Assembly: GCF_019097595.1 (NCBI RefSeq) | Contig: NC_080715.1 | Coordinates: 5,394,573-5,458,572, forward strand | Direction of reading: 5' to 3' | From: Hemibagrus wyckioides | Taxonomy: Eukaryota > Chordata > Actinopteri > Siluriformes > Bagridae | Length of the DNA: 64,000 nt | In this document: positions 12,201 through 23,532 of the stretch, piece by piece | How positions within the stretch are numbered: position 1 is the first letter of the stretch | How the letters are laid out: each line of letters begins with the position of its first letter | Made by a program: the position numbers and the translations under genes | The notes under the pieces: generated by a model | Database searches by the model: none | Seen by the model: only the letters and a program-made list of their open reading frames with translations | Told to the model about the DNA's origin: nothing

Positions 12201-15200
12201 TTGTGGACTCTTACTTATAGATACCGAATTGTGGACACTGACTTGTAGATTCCGAATTGTGGACACTGACTTGTAGATTCCGAATTGTGGACTCTTACTT
12301 GTAGATACCGAATTGTCGACACTGACTTGTAGATACTGAATTGTGGACACTGACTTGTAGATTCTGAATTGTGGACTCTTACTTGTAGATACCGAATTGT
12401 GGACTCTTACTTATAGATACTGAATTGTGGACACTGACTTGTAGATTCCGAATTGTGGACTCTTACTTATAGATACCGAATTGTGGACACTGACTTGTAG
12501 ATACTGAATTGTGGACACTGACTTGTAGATTCCGAATTGTGGACTCTTACTTGTAGATACCGAATTGTGGACTCTTACTTGTAGATACCGAATTGTGGAC
12601 TCTTTCTTATAGATACTGAATTGTGGACACTGACTTGTAGATTCCGAATTGTGGACACTGACTTGTAGATACCAAATTGTGGACACTGACTTGTAGATAC
12701 CGAATTGTGGACACTGACTTGTAGATACTGAATTGTGGACACTGACTTGTAGATACCGAATTGTGAACACTGACTTGTAGATACTGAATTGTGGACACTG
12801 ACTTGTAGATTCCGAATTGTGAACACTGACTTGTAGATACTGAATTGTGGACACTGACTTGTAGATACCGAATTGTGGACACTGACTTGTAGATACCGAA
12901 TTGTGGACACTGACTTGTAGATACCGAATTGTGAACACTGACTTGTAGATACTGTATTGTGGACACTGACTTGTAGATTCCGAATTGTGGACACTGACTT
13001 GTAGATACCGAATTGTGGACTCTTACTTGTAGATACCGAATTGTGGACTCTTACTTATAGATACTGAATTGTGGACACTGACTTGTAGATACTGAATTGT
13101 GGACACTGACTTGTAGATTCCGAATTGTGGACACTGACTTGTAGATTCCGAATTGTGGACTCTTACTTGTAGATACCGAATTGTGGACTCTTACTTGTAG
13201 ATACCGAATTGTGGACTCTTTCTTATAGATACTGAATTGTGGACACTGACTTGTAGATTCCGAATTGTGGACACTGACTTGTAGATACCAAATTGTGGAC
13301 ACTGACTTGTAGATACCGAATTGTGGACACTGACTTGTAGATACTGAATTGTGGACACTGACTTGTAGATACCGAATTGTGGACACTGACTTGTAGATAC
13401 CGAATTGTGAACACTGACTTGTAGATACTGAATTGTGGACACTGACTTGTAGATACCGAATTGTGGACACTGACTTGTAGATACCGAATTGTGAACACTG
13501 ACTTGTAGATACTGAATTGTGGACACTGACTTGTAGATTCCGAATTGTGAACACTGACTTGTAGATACTGAATTGTGGACACTGACTTGTAGATACCGAA
13601 TTGTGGACACTGACTTGTAGATACCGAATTGTGGACACTGACTTGTAGATACCGAATTGTGAACACTGACTTGTAGATACTGAATTGTGGACACTGACTT
13701 GTAGATTCCGAATTGTGAACACTGACTTGTAGATACCGAATTGTGGACACTGACTTGTAGATTCCGAATTGTGGACTCTTACTTATAGATACCGAATTGT
13801 GGACACTGACTTGTAGATACTGAATTGTGGACTCTTACTTATAGATACTGAATTGTGGACACTGACTTGTAGATACTGAATTGTGGACACTGACTTGTAG
13901 ATTCCGAATTGTGGACACTGACTTGTAGATTCCGAATTGTGGACTCTTACTTGTAGATACCGAATTGTGGACTCTTACTTGTAGATACCGAATTGTCGAC
14001 ACTGACTTGTAGATACTGAATTGTGGACACTGACTTGTAGATTCTGAATTGTGGACACTGACTTGTAGATTCCAAATTGTGGACTCTTACTTGTAGATAC
14101 CGAATTGTGGACTCTTATTTATAGATACCGAATTGTGAACACTGACTTGTAGATACTGAATTGTGGACACTGACTTGTAGATTCCGAATTGTGAACACTG
14201 ACTTGTAGATACTGAATTGTGGACACTGACTTGTAGATTCCGAATTGTGGACTCTTACTTATAGATACCGAATTGTGGACACTGATTTGTAGATACTGAA
14301 TTGTGAACACTGACATGTAGATTCCGAATTGTGGACTCTTACTTATAGATACTGAATTGTGGACACTGACTTGTAGATTCCGAATTGTGGACTCTTACTT
14401 ATAGATACCGAATTGTGGACACTGACTTGTAGATACTGAATTGTGGACACTGACTTGTAGATTCCGAATTGTGGACTCTTACTTATAGATACCGAATTGT
14501 GGACACTGACTTGTAGATACTGAATTGTGGACACTGACTTGTAGATTCCGAATTGTGGACTCTTACTTATAGATACTGAATTGTGGACACTGACTTGTAG
14601 ATACCGAATTGTGGACTCTTACTTGTAGATACCGAATTGTGGACTCTTACTTGTAGATACCGAATTGTGGACTCTTACTTGTAGATACTGAATTGTGGAC
14701 ACTGACTTGTAGATTCCGAATTGTTGACTCTTACTTGTAGATACCGAATTGTGGACTCTTACTTGTAGATACCGAATTGTGGACACTTACTTGTAGATAC
14801 CGAATTGTGGACACTTACTTGTAGATACCGAATTGTGGACTCTTACTTGTAGATACTGAATTGTGGACTCTTACTTGTAGATACCGAATTGTGGACACTG
14901 ACTTGTAGATACCGAATTGTGGACACTGACTTGTAGATACCGAATTGTGGACACTGACTTGTAGATACCGAATTGTGGACACTGACTTGTAGATTCCGAA
15001 TTGTGGACTCTTACTTGTAGATACCGAATTGTGGACTCTTACTTGTAGATACCGAATTGTGGACTCTTACTTGTAGATACCGAATTGTGGACACTTACTT
15101 GTTGATTCCGAATTGTGGACACTTACTTGTAGATTCCGAATTGTGGACACTTACTTGTAGATACTAAATTGTGGACACTTACTTGTAGATACCGAATTGT

Positions 15201-15640
15201 GGACACTTACTTGTAGATTCCGAATTGTGGACACTTACTTGTAGATTCCGAATTGTGGACTCTTACTTGTAGATTCCAAATTGTGGACACTTACTTGTAG
15301 ATTCCGAATTGTGGACACTTACTTGTAGATACCGAATTGTGGACACTGACTTGTAGATACCGAATTGTGGACACTTACTTGTAGATTCCGAATTGTGGAC
15401 ACTGACTTGTAGATACCGAATTGTGGACTCTTACTTGTAGATACCGAATTGTGGACACTGACTTGTAGATACCGAATTGTGGACTCTTACTTGTAGATAC
15501 TGAATTGTGGACTCTTACTTGTAGATAATGAATTGTGGACTTTTACTTGTAGATAATGAATTGTGGACTCTTATTTGTAGATACAGAATTGTGGACACTT
15601 ACTTATAGATACCGAATTGTGGACACATACTTGTAGATAC
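9252..15640 (+). repeat. 28-bp minisatellite core, about 228 units
   Basis: The unit is GATACTGAATTGTG followed by GACACTGACTTGTA. The halves match at 11 of 14 positions, so the 28-mer is a dimer of a 14-bp ancestor. Common first-half variants are GATACCGAATTGTG, GATTCCGAATTGTG and GATACCAAATTGTG. Common second-half variants are AACACTGACTTGTA, GACTCTTACTTATA, GACTCTTACTTGTA and, toward the right, GACACTTACTTGTA. Because 28 leaves remainder 1 on division by 3, the minus strand is open in all frames and yields a 28-residue peptide repeat. These frames (up to 223 codons) are artefacts. Higher-order duplications are reported as a separate finding. Confidence 0.98.
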
Positions 15641-16510
15641 TGAATTATGGACGCTTTTTTTTGTAGATACTGAATTGTGCACACTTACTTGTAGATACTG
15701 AAATGTGAATGCTGGCTTAGAGATACTGAATTAAGGATGCTGATTTGTAGATACTGAATAATGAATGCTGACCTGTAAATAGTTAATTGTGGACACTGAC
15801 TTGTAGATACTGAATTGTGGCTGCTGACTTGGGGATTCTGAATTGATGATGCTTAACTGTAAATACTTAATTGTGGACACTGACTTGTAGATACTGAAAT
15901 GTGTACAGTAACTTGTAGGTACTGAATTTTGAATGCTTACTTGTAGATACTGAAATGTGTACACTGACTGAATTGTGGACACTTATTTGTAGATACCGAA
16001 TTGTGGATGCTGCCTGGTGGACAGTTACTGGATTGTCTATCCTGACTTGTAGATACTGAATTATGGACACTGATATGTAGATATTGAAAGATGAATGCTG
16101 ACTTAGAGATACTGACTTAAGGATGCTGACCTGTAAATACTGAATTGTGGACACTGATTTGTAGATACTGAATTATGAATGCTGACTTGTAGGTACTGAA
16201 CTATGGATACTTTCTTGTGGGTACTGAATTGTGGACACTGACTTGTGTTCTGAGTTGGGGACACTGACTTAAACATACTGAAATGTGCTGCCTTGTGAAC
16301 ACTGTCGATGCTGAGCTGTGGACACAGGCTTGTAGACACTGCATTGTGAATGCTGCATTGTTGACACTGACTTGAAGATACTGAATTATGAATGCTGACT
16401 TTTAGATCCTGAATTCTGGCTGCTGAATTGTAGATGTTGACCTGAAGATATTAAATTTTAGATAATTATTTTTGACTTGTGGACACTGATATGTGGATGC
16501 TGACCTATGT
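15641..16510 (+). repeat. Right decayed edge of the 28-bp minisatellite
   Basis: Units become progressively more diverged and change length: GATACTGAATTATGGACG, GATACTGAAATGTGAATG, GATGCTGACTTG and similar. They are recognisable to about 16,510. The gradual decay contrasts with the uniform core and is expected where unequal exchange no longer homogenises the array. Confidence 0.9.
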
Positions 16511-18126
16511 TTACTAAATGACCCGAGGTAGGATATTGTCAGATAATTAAAGAAATGAAGGAGTTGTAACAAGTGCAAGTCACTGTGGGGAATTTATCGA
16601 GTCTCTCTGCAGATATCCAGGATCTTCACATGCATATAAATTAAACTTTCTATTCAAAACTGTCCAAAAACTCAAAACCCATAAAGTCTACATACACATA
16701 TAAGTCTGCAGAGGCCAAACTGTGTGATGGTGAGAGTGCACTTTCTTTTATAACTGGAAAAAAAAGAAGAACAGGGAGAGCGCAATACCCAGAGACAGCA
16801 CTCTGGTGATTACAATGGCTCAGGCATAGTGACTGAAGAGAGATATGAGTGTCCTCTAAATTACTGGAATTGGAGTGTTATCATATCTGAGAACGGCTGT
16901 TTGATCATCGGATTTCTGCTTCTGCTCTCGCAATTGTTGGGTACATTCATTTCCAGAAAAGCTTTTTCCCAAAAAAAAGTATGTACTGAATATTACTTGG
17001 GATTTGTTTGTACAGTAAGTGATATGACTGTTTGCACTTGAAGACTTGTCAAGCATTACAAGTATTCTGGTTTTTATTATGTTCTCGGTTCCACTGAAAT
17101 TTATTCTATCATGATACAAGTAAATATTTGTGTCTGACAATGGGAGGTGAATACTGGCCATTTATATGATGTAATACAAAATTTTATTTGTATTTTTGAT
17201 TAAAAAATAATAATTCTGGTAGCAGAATGAAAGTAAAATATGGTTTCTTAACCCCTGGAGAAAAAAAAGAATAAATGAATGAATGAATGAATGAATGAAT
17301 GAATGAATGAATAAAACTTTAATACATATTTACTCAATATTTGCAGTAGCCTCAGGTACACAGTTTTATTTAACATTATATTCTTTATTAAAATATATAG
17401 ATTATTTTTTCTGAATTCAGCTGAACCAATAATGTAAAAGCTATAAAATAAACATCCAAGATTCTAAATGTTTTATAGATATTATTTATAGATTTTTGTA
17501 TAAGTATCAATAGGGTTTTTTTTGTGTGTTTTTATGTGTTGTTCTGAAAATTAATGAATGTTCTGAATATCTTTACTTGCTGGAGAAGACACTTCAGGAA
17601 GATGGACATGGGATCAAATCCAGCGCCACCTTTTCCATAGACATCCTACATTCCTACATCTCAGACATCTTTAAGGACCACATTTATTTCTTTGCAGCCT
17701 ATTTTCTTTTCTTTTCTTTTCGAAACTTTTTTGTCACAGCTTATAAACTGGATTTTATTTGAGGTGTGCAGTAATAAGCCTGGGGAATGGCTGGTGTCCT
17801 AGTGTTTCAGACTGATAAAAGACAAAATATAAAAGCATCACCTCAGCTGTGCATCACCTCAGATAACAAAAATCCCTGTGGTAATATTTACCCAAGAGCT
17901 GATAAAGACGAGCTTTTCAAAAATCCATGTACAGCTTATCGGGTTGGAAGATTCAATGGCAAAAATGTTGTAGCATGGACTAATGTGTGTTTTACAACAG
18001 TAGCATTAATTCAGTCATTTCTTTTCAATTAGTGTTTGTGGTACACAGAGGTACACATGTTTTCCTCATATTAACGTAGATTTCCTCTGGGTTTCTCTCA
18101 CCTCCCCAAAACATCAAATCTTCAGC
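16511..18126. other. Unique sequence with one membrane-like open segment
   Basis: No confirmed gene. A stop-free plus-strand segment (16754-17041) includes a hydrophobic stretch (CLIIGFLLLLSQLLGTFIS) but has no ATG in a sensible position. An (AATG)n microsatellite lies at 17270-17315. The short plus-strand frames at 17526-18032 have no recognisable domain. Confidence 0.5.
17270..17315. repeat. (AATG)n microsatellite
   Basis: About eleven tandem GAAT/AATG tetramers. Confidence 0.95.
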
Positions 18127-18460
18127 AGTCCAGTGTAGGTCAGTGTGTGCCCACTTTAGCCTCGGATTTCTCTTGGTAGCTGACAGGAGAGTTGAAAGTG
18201 GAACCTGATGTGGTTTTCAAGCACATTAAGGTTTGGTGTGGTGCATTCTGGGATGCTTTTTTGCTCACCACAATTGTAAAGAGTGGATATTTAAGTTATC
18301 AACAAGGCATTTCCAACACAGAACTGCTGTTTACTGGATTTTTTTATTGTTGCTGTTTGTTTTTCACACTACTTTATATAAAATCCTTTATATAAAATCC
18401 TTTATATAAAGTCCCAGAATTTTCCAGGATTCTTAAATACTCGAACCAGCACCACAACAC
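18127..18460 (-). mobile_element. Decayed Tc1/mariner transposon, antisense fragment
   Basis: The plus strand reads as the reverse complement of a common fish Tc1-type transposase gene: TGGAACCTGATGTGGTTTTC, GGATGCTTTTTTGCTCACCA, CAACAAGGCATTTCCAACAC. It covers part of the N-terminal helix-turn-helix coding region. Several indels and stops destroy the frame. The 67-codon plus-strand frame inside it is spurious. At 18372-18414 a 14-bp word (TTTATATAAAATCC) is tandemly triplicated. Confidence 0.72.
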
Positions 18461-18811
18461 ACTCTGGTGTTTAATGTAGACGTTAACCGCAGCCTGATTT
18501 TAGACAGCGTACATACAGAGGGTCCAAATCTCCAACAAGAACACTTAAAGCATAAAAGATTTGTTTTGTTTATGTTGTTCAGCACTTTTTTTACTGCTGA
18601 ATAATTCCATATGGATTACTTCACTGAGTTGATGTCTTCATTATTACTCAAAAATAGCAAATAATTGTAAAAATGATGATCTTCTGTGTGTAGGCATGTA
18701 GAAATCATTGCATAACAGTGTATACAGCAAGCCCAATGTTTTTGGTTGCTTTGGGGTTTGTGCACTTTTCACACTCACACCAACACACCTGATCACAAAA
18801 GAGATAAAACG

Positions 18812-18842
<31 letters not shown>

Positions 18843-20065
18843 AATTGGGAATGTTCTGTATGCTTACAGGAAGACTGACTCACCGAGTGCTTTTTTTTTT
18901 GCCTTGCAACAGAAACATCTGTATGGATAAGGTGTTCTTTTACCAAAAAGAATGAAAAAAAGCAAGGGTATTGAATTCATAGGTTTCAGTCTGAGTCAAA
19001 CTTCATGCTGACACTGAAAATCAAGTAGGAAAATACTGAGTTATTTTATACATTTAATCTGTTATTCATTGCTTATTATTATAAAGCCAGAAGTAGTTTT
19101 ATATATTTCCATGCTCTTCACTAAACGTTTCACTTCTGGTCATTCTATTAGTTTAATATCTCACCCAGTGGATGCTCATTTTCTCTTTCTCTTCCTGTTT
19201 TGAGTCACAGACTCTGTATATGAGTGGTTGTCCTATAATGATAACAGTACAGTAATGTGAAGATGAAAGACTCATGCCTTATGGTAAAAGACTCATAACT
19301 CACCTACCTGATGGTAAAAACAGCATACTGGAAGTCGCACCCATCTCATGCTATCACACTCGTATTGCAAGGGTGAGAGTTTCTTCTCAGCCCACGTCTC
19401 ATTCCTTCAAGTGGGTTTACCACAGACAGTGAGACCTCCGCTCTGATAGCTGATGGGAAAGGCATGTGGTTGGAGTGGCTGCTGTTAGCTCACCTACATG
19501 CAAACAGAGCAAAGTTTACCTATTGAATGTGTGGTTTGTCCTGGGTTTGCACAAAAAAGATTGTCAGTCAAAGCAGTACTAAAGTTGGAGTTCACACACA
19601 GTTGCATCTGCATGCTCCTACACAATGGTCTAGGTGTCATTTTTTTTTTTAAAAAAAAGGACTTTTCAATTTCCAGTTAATTAAAATGGGAACTGAAACT
19701 AAGCTCAACACAATTCTGCAGTGAAAGTTAGGATACTGTAGTCAGTATGTTGACTAAATTTCTTGTAAAAATGCAATAGATAATAATTAATAATTGGGTA
19801 ACTTTGTCAGCTGACCATCCAGAACCAGTGACCAACTGGTTTTTAAGTCAACAGTTTTGTGTTTCGTAGATATTCTATACACACTACACAGACTATGATT
19901 ATTTTTTCTTCTGCTCTGCTTGGATAGTCTATGGTTGTTAATATTTTACATTAAATTTTACAGTTACATAATTTTGCAGATGCTTCCATGCAGAGTGACT
20001 GACAAAAGGGCATTATAGTCTTCATCAAAAACATATTCTCATGCTAGGTTAAGGTCTAAATGTAC
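18461..20065. other. Intergenic sequence, nothing coding recognised
   Basis: Mostly unique AT-rich DNA with a (GT)n run at 18811-18841 and an A/T homopolymer junction at about 19640-19660. The open frames here are short and have no family features. Confidence 0.6.
18811..18841. repeat. (GT)n microsatellite
   Basis: About 15 GT dinucleotides. Confidence 0.95.
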
Positions 20066-20331
20066 TACACTATATGGCCAAGTGTTTGTGGACACCTGAA
20101 CATCACACCAATATGTGCTTTTTAAGCATCCCATTCCTGATTGAGTCCGCCGTCATTGCTATTATAGTAATCTTTAACCTTAGTGAGGTCTGGCAAGGAG
20201 TACTGGGGTTCCAAATGATGGTGTTCAGTGGGGGTGAGGTCAGGGATCTGTGCAGGTCACTCAATTTCTTACACTCCAACTTTTGTGGCATCATTTTGGG
20301 GAAGAACCACAACATTTGGCCATATAGTGTA
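20066..20331. mobile_element. Tc1/mariner MITE, 266 bp including TA target sites
   Basis: The left end TACACTATATGGCCA (from 20066) and right end TGGCCATATAGTGTA (to 20331) are perfect inverted copies flanked by TA, the Tc1/mariner target-site duplication. Interior blocks GTGGACACCTGAACATCACA and GTTCAGTGGGGGTGAGGTCA match a larger fish Tc1-type element (recalled), so this is an internally deleted, non-autonomous copy. The 122-codon plus-strand open frame covering it starts inside the repeat and is not a gene. Confidence 0.88.
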
Positions 20332-20499
20332 TCTTTTGCTTGGTTGTTTTTGGCTCAAATCTTCAGACAACCAGAGAGATTTCATTTCAATACCCAGGTG
20401 CTAGGACAGATCATTGTGATGCAGGTCATTCTTCTAATTTGAGGTGTGATGGGTCAATCAAGCCATGGTATAAGCTTGGAGAATATGGAAGACACTGAA

Positions 20500-20620
20500 G
20501 ACAAATCATCCAGCTGCATTCTGGATCATTTGCCTGATTGTACACAAAGGAACCCCTGCCAAGAAAAGTTGCCATCCAAAATACGATATCTGCCATGTCG
20601 AATGAAGGATAGAGATGATA
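20500..20620 (-). mobile_element. L2 LINE fragment, antisense
   Basis: CAGCTGCATTCTGGATCATT is the reverse complement of the fish L2 reverse-transcriptase C-terminal region around the conserved IQNAA segment. Only about 100 bp are recognisable. Confidence 0.5.
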
Positions 20621-20699
20621 AATTGAATGTTATCGGCACAGCAGTGACGTAAAATGCCAACCTTGAGAACTTAGTGGATAGAGACTTTCTTGAAATGCA

Positions 20700-21905
20700 T
20701 ATGCCACTATTTTCCCTACTGACAGCACTCCTTTTAGTGAGTGAGACTTTAACCTACCCTCCAACAGGCTCCAGACATCTTGACCTCTTACTCTTCTGCA
20801 TTCCCTCTCCTTTACATTCAACAACTGCCTTCCCACACACAAACTCTTACCAGTCTTCATCCTCCTTGACCTTTCAGCAGCATTTAACACAATTCAACCA
20901 TAAGACTCTCTTGTACACCTTCATAGGTCTTGGATTTCATTATACAACATGTCAGTGGTTTACGTCCTCCCTCATATCCTCATGGGTTTTCATACAGCTG
21001 CTATCCAGATGACAATCAATCCATCCACTCCTTCCTCTCCTTCAAACCCTCATATTTTGGCTCAGATCTCAGCATGTTTGTTAGGCCTCTTATCACAGAT
21101 GACAGCTCAAAAATCTGAAACTTAATCCCAGCAAAACTGAACTACTGTTCATCCCAGATGATTCATCCCCTTGTCAGGATCTTGCAATCTCCCTGGATAA
21201 CTCACTGATCATACCTTATGTCACCGCAGACAAACTCAAGGTAACCATGGTCAGTCAGCTGTCCTTTTCCTCTCACACTGTTAATCCCATAATTTCTTCC
21301 TTAAGGGTTCTTCAAGCTCCAAGCCATTTCAAGACTGGACTACTACAACTGACTCCTTGCAGGTCTACCTCTGAGCATCATTCAATCTGCAAAATATCCA
21401 AAATCCTTCTACACAAATTGTTTTCAGCAATCCTAAGTTCTACCACATCACCCCATTGCTACAATCTCTTCACTGCCTTCCTGTAGCTTCACACATCAGA
21501 TTTAAAACACTGATGGCTGCCTACAATAACGAACCAGCAACCTCTTACCTTCTCACTCCACATACTGCACCATTCTCCTGCTGATCCTCCAGCCCTGCTC
21601 AATTGATCCCACCATTTCTCAGGGTACAAGGAAGACCTGCATCAAGTTCCTTGTGTTCTAGCACCTAGGTTGTGGCATGAACATCCCCTAGATGTCTGAA
21701 CAGCTTAGTCACTGTCGGTTTTAAGACCTACCTCATCTTGAAGTACTTAAATTAGTACTTAATAATGTGTTGTCTTACTATTTTATATCCCAAAAGAGTT
21801 TATAGACTGATGGTATTCTTAGTCTGTGACCTTCTGAACCAGTATCAGTATGTACTCCCAGATCACTCGGGATAAGGGCATCTGGCAAATGCCATAAATG
21901 TAAAT
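20700..21905 (+). mobile_element. Decayed L2 LINE, reverse-transcriptase end and 3' tail
   Basis: Plus-strand frames, broken by shifts and stops, show the order of an L2-clade reverse transcriptase: FSAAFNTIQ (about 20870-20900), then GFSYSCYPDDNQSI (catalytic block region, Y-x-DD form degraded, near 20985-21025), LNPSKTELLF (about 21120) and LPVASHIRFKTLMAAYNNEP (about 21483-21545). It ends with GATAAGGGCATCTGGCAAAT followed by ATGTAAATG, the standard fish L2 3' tail. The element is 5'-truncated and non-functional. The several 60-112 codon frames here are pieces of it. Confidence 0.8.
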
Positions 21906-22059
21906 GCAAAAGTAGATTTTCTACAGCCATTAAACTTTCAAATTCAGAATTCAAAATTTAGTAATAAATAACTGATGCACTATGTTGTGGAAAAACAGTT
22001 AAATTGTCTGAAATTTTGACTTGTAGTTCTATAATGTGTATAATGGATTGTGTAAATAA

Positions 22060-22360
22060 TTCTGTCCCTCTGACCTTCTAGCACTGCTCGACTGGTCTCA
22101 GCGTCTGTTTGGATAAGAGGAGGGTATACATCTATACTCTTCTCTGTTCTGGCACCGAGGTGGTGGAATGAACTTCCCCTAGATGTCTGAACAGCTGAGT
22201 CACTGGTGTCTTCAAACAACACAGTTTTTAGGCTGATGGCTAAGTCTGTGACCTATTGAACCAGTGTTAATGTTTTCACTGATATAGACTTTAAAGCACT
22301 TTTGGACATCGCTCTGGATAAGGCAGTCTGCCAAATGCCAGAAATGTAAATATAAATGTC
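22060..22360 (+). mobile_element. L2 LINE 3' end
   Basis: It contains the C-terminal L2 segment (TTCTGGCACCGAGGTGGTGG, AATGAACTTCCCCTAGATGT) and the tail GGATAAGGCAGTCTGCCAAA followed by AAATGTAAAT. It is 5'-truncated. The block at about 22138-22190 is nearly identical, inverted, to 29376-29425. Confidence 0.75.
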
Positions 22361-22599
22361 TACAATTACTGCATCAACTGGAAAATCAGGACAATAAGTT
22401 ATATTTTAATATTTCAAAATATATTCATTTTAAGTGCTTTGTAAAAATCTAAATAATAGAAGTAAGTATTCCAGTTTTACAAGTCTAGTCACATTCTGTA
22501 TTGATTTGTACTTGTCTCAGACTTGAATTTACTTAAGCTAGCTTGCTAAATGCTAGGCAGTTAAAACCCTTTGTCTTTCCTCTAAATCAATCTATAATG

Positions 22600-22715
22600 T
22601 CATGATTATAATCCCACTATCACCCAGAAGAGGATGTATTCCCTTTTAAGTCAGGTTCCTCTCAGAGTTTTTTTCCTTGGGGAGTTTTTCCTCACTACTT
22701 GTGAGATGTATGTCA
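22600..22715 (+). mobile_element. Unnamed fish dispersed repeat
   Basis: AGGTTCCTCTCAGAGTTTTT and GGGGAGTTTTTCCTCACTAC belong to a dispersed repeat found at three other sites in this window (27745-27860, 46200-46325, 57060-57205). I know the sequence as common in fish genomes but cannot name its family with confidence. Confidence 0.55.
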
Positions 22716-23381
22716 AACTGCTCTGAAAATGTTGATGTCTATTATGAAAATGCTAAAGTAGGAAAAATGATGTTGAGTTTAATACCCAAATTGCAGTTTG
22801 CACTCATATTCCGATTTGTAGATGTCCCTTGTGCATTGTCACATGGTCTACAACATGACTAAATTAACATCTTTAAAAAACAACAGAAATGAGTCAAAGA
22901 TGTTGTTCTCACAATGACTGCTACTGCGTAGTCCAATACTTAGTAAAAGGTTTCATTTGTTGAGGCATTCAAGTCACCTAAAATGAATAGTCTCCTCAAT
23001 TTTGCTCAACACAGTACTGATTAATAAATATTTTGAATAGTAAGATTGATTGGAATTGATCTTTTCTGGAAAATTGCAGTCAAAGTAATAACAGCCATTT
23101 CCTCTTTCCATATACTTTCAGAAGGGATCATTTATGTTTACATAACACTCTCTTCACAATAGTAGTTTATAGATCAATTCTTTTGTTTAGAATTTTACCA
23201 ATCCCATCATCTCCTACAGTTATTACTGCTCCATAATAATTTCCAAAGAACGTGTTGAACAAATGAATCATTCAAACCCCAGGATTAAACATTTACTAAA
23301 AATGAATGTGTTAAACACATTGCACATGACCTCAAGTAACCAGCTATATTTACTCCGCTTCCATAGCGAGCTTCACATCTG
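22716..23381. other. Intergenic sequence, nothing recognised
   Basis: Unique AT-rich DNA with no long open frame or repeat signature. Confidence 0.6.
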
Positions 23382-23532
23382 ACTGCCCGCTCCCACCTGC
23401 ATGACAGTAAAACTTCCCACTCCTGCATGAAATGAGAGTAAAAACTGCCCGTAGCCACCTACACAAGAGTAAAACTGCCCACTCCTTCCTTTCATGTGAG
23501 TAAGATTGCCCAGTCCCGCTTTTCACGTAGAT
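23382..23532 (+). repeat. About 31-bp degenerate minisatellite, 5 units
   Basis: Units begin with CTGCCC and end in GAGTAAAA: CTGCCCGCTCCCACCTGCAT, CTTCCCACTCCTGCATGAAA, CTGCCCGTAGCCACCTACAC, CTGCCCACTCCTTCCTTTCA and TTGCCCAGTCCCGCTTTTCA each start one copy. Confidence 0.85.

Noticed and set aside
9303..14534. Many overlapping minus-strand open frames (up to 223 codons) with a 28-residue repeat
   Set aside because: They are the three frames of one stop-free 28-bp minisatellite. There is no promoter, splice or non-repeat coding context.
9252..15640. CRISPR-like regular 28-bp repeats
   Set aside because: There are no unique spacers (the units abut directly), no cas genes, and the surrounding DNA is clearly vertebrate.
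20074..20442. 122-codon plus-strand frame
   Set aside because: It lies over a Tc1-type MITE and continues into flanking sequence. It has no protein family features.
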